From the NCBI GenBank assembly GCA_007133255.1, contig SLMY01000006.1:1-6936 (forward strand): a DNA stretch of 6,936 bases, given 5' to 3'. Shown here piece after piece: positions 6,309 through 6,936 of the stretch. The notes beneath the pieces are model-generated. The model saw only the letters and a program-made list of their open reading frames with translations. It searched no databases and was not told the origin of the DNA. How positions within the stretch are numbered: the first letter of the stretch is position 1; each line of letters opens with the position of its first letter. Position numbers and translations under genes: made by a program. This DNA comes from Clostridiales bacterium (lineage in GTDB: Bacteria > Bacillota > Clostridia > Saccharofermentanales > UBA5734).

Positions 6309-6734
6309 TCAGGCTTTTCCACCGGAAACTTTGCATGAAGGACAAATTCCGCGAAAAAAGATATCTTTTTCCATAACATCAAATCCTTTGAGGTTATCAT
6401 ATGAAATATACTGGTCCTGCACAGGAAAATCAATCACACGATCGCACAATGAACACTTAAAGTGTCCGTGCAGCTGTGTATTCGCGTCGTATCGTGCTTC
6501 ATGCTCTTCAATACTGATTAATCTGGCAAGTTTTTTCTCAATCAGAATATTAAGCGTATTATATACAGTCATTTTTGACAATGTCGGCATTTCATCGTGA
6601 AGAGCCAGATAAATCTCATCAGCGGTAGGATGTGATTTTGACTCTGCCAGATATGAATAGATGCAAAGTCTTGGATAAGATGGTTTTATTTGATTTTCCT
6701 GAAGTACACGAGCCCATTGTTCTCTTCTTGTCAT
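6309..6734 (-). CDS. perR: Fur-family transcriptional regulator, PerR-like peroxide sensor
   Basis: A cytoplasmic dimeric metal-dependent repressor of 141 residues, a normal family length. The N-terminal winged helix includes HPTADEIY (35-42) and the recognition-helix region MTVYNTL (55-61). The dimerisation domain carries two CxxC pairs, C94/C97 and C131/C134, the structural zinc site. The regulatory-site ligands of Bacillus subtilis PerR (H37, D85, H91, H93, D104) all have counterparts here at a constant offset of two: H35, D83, H89, H91, D102. Aspartate at the last position is typical of PerR rather than Fur. In PerR, Fe-loaded protein is inactivated by peroxide oxidation of two of these histidines; that behaviour is inferred here. 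The start is supported by AGGTGG seven bases upstream. A perfect Per box overlaps its own promoter, pointing to autorepression. Zur or Mur function is less likely given the ligand pattern and box. Confidence 0.9.
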   Translation of the reverse strand: MTRREQWARVLQENQIKPSYPRLCIYSYLAESKSHPTADEIYLALHDEMPTLSKMTVYNTLNILIEKKLARLISIEEHEARYDANTQLHGHFKCSLCDRVIDFPVQDQYISYDNLKGFDVMEKDIFFRGICPSCKVSGGKA

Positions 6735-6741
6735 AGAATCA

Positions 6742-6747
6742 CCACCT
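6742..6747 (-). promoter_or_regulatory. Ribosome binding site of the PerR-like gene (AGGTGG)
   Basis: AGGTGGTGA on the minus strand differs by one base from the ideal AGGAGGTGA. The AGGTGG core lies seven bases before the ATG at 6734 and fixes this start. Confidence 0.75.
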
Positions 6748-6765
6748 GAATCATTAATCTAATGA

Positions 6766-6780
6766 TTATAATCATTATAA
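6766..6780. promoter_or_regulatory. Perfect Per box (PerR operator)
   Basis: TTATAATCATTATAA matches the Bacillus Per box TTATAATnATTATAA at every defined position and is fully palindromic; one more A/T pair extends it to 17 bp. It covers the whole -10 (6774-6779) of the PerR-like gene, so repressor binding should exclude RNA polymerase. An additional half-site, ATTATAA, lies at 6791-6797, about two helical turns away. Confidence 0.85.
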
Positions 6781-6803
6781 TATTTAACAAATTATAATGT
6801 CAA
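6774..6803 (-). promoter_or_regulatory. Promoter of the PerR-like gene (TTGACA-18-TATAAT)
   Basis: Both hexamers match sigma-A consensus perfectly: -35 TTGACA at 6803-6798 and -10 TATAAT at 6779-6774, with an 18-base spacer. Transcription would begin near 6767, giving a leader of about 33 bases. This is the strongest promoter in the window and is overlapped by the Per box. Confidence 0.85.
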
Positions 6804-6936
6804 CGTTAAGGTTTGTTACCGCCATAGACTCATGCATGCATGACAGGCCGACTGATCAAACATCGTTATGCTTATCCACTTCACAGTTCATGCGGCAATT
6901 AAAAATAAGACACAACATATCAGACACTGGATGTTT
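6804..6936. other. Right-end stretch without a recognised gene
   Basis: About 130 bases upstream of the PerR-like promoter with no supported gene. A minus-strand frame is open from the window edge for about 26 codons, and a plus-strand ATG at 6890 is open to the edge. Neither has a ribosome binding site or recognisable sequence. A perfect 14-bp palindrome, TCATGCATGCATGA, lies at 6830-6843. Confidence 0.5.

Overview
The window carries five protein-coding genes and reads as an ordinary chromosomal stretch of a Bacillota (Firmicutes) bacterium. The pointers are a Firmicutes-type (class II) galactose-1-phosphate uridylyltransferase, a fermentative pyruvate formate-lyase, strong AGGAGG-like ribosome binding sites, sigma-A-type promoters with near-consensus hexamers, and a textbook Bacillus-type Per box. 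Base composition looks moderate rather than strongly AT-rich. I cannot place the organism more precisely from sequence alone, and I see no phage, IS element, tRNA, rRNA or CRISPR array.

Layout, left to right. Bases 1-1206 (+) hold the C-terminal half of pyruvate formate-lyase (pflB), cut by the window edge but with both active-site cysteines and the glycyl-radical loop. It converges on galT (1274-2815, -). Upstream of galT on the same strand lie a secreted, membrane-anchored D-alanyl-D-alanine carboxypeptidase (2934-4157, -) and an ABC exporter half-transporter (4181-5935, -). These three genes read in one direction (ABC, then carboxypeptidase, then galT), with gaps of 23 and 118 bases, so at least the first two probably share a transcript. 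A 373-base non-coding stretch (5936-6308) follows. It holds two candidate promoters for the ABC gene, a perfect 7-1-7 inverted repeat, a 16-bp direct repeat with a 20-bp period, and a likely terminator for the next gene. Bases 6309-6734 (-) encode a Fur-family regulator with the complete PerR-type metal ligand set. Its promoter is TTGACA-18-TATAAT, and its -10 element lies inside a perfect Per box, which strongly suggests peroxide-responsive autorepression. The last ~130 bases show no convincing gene.

Together the genes cover anaerobic pyruvate cleavage, Leloir-pathway galactose use, peptidoglycan trimming, export of an unknown substrate and oxidative-stress sensing. They do not form one recognisable pathway, and I find no evidence for a new multi-gene system. 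The most informative material is regulatory: the Per box/promoter overlap at 6766-6803 and the two unassigned operator-like elements in front of the ABC gene (5988-6002 and 6064-6099).
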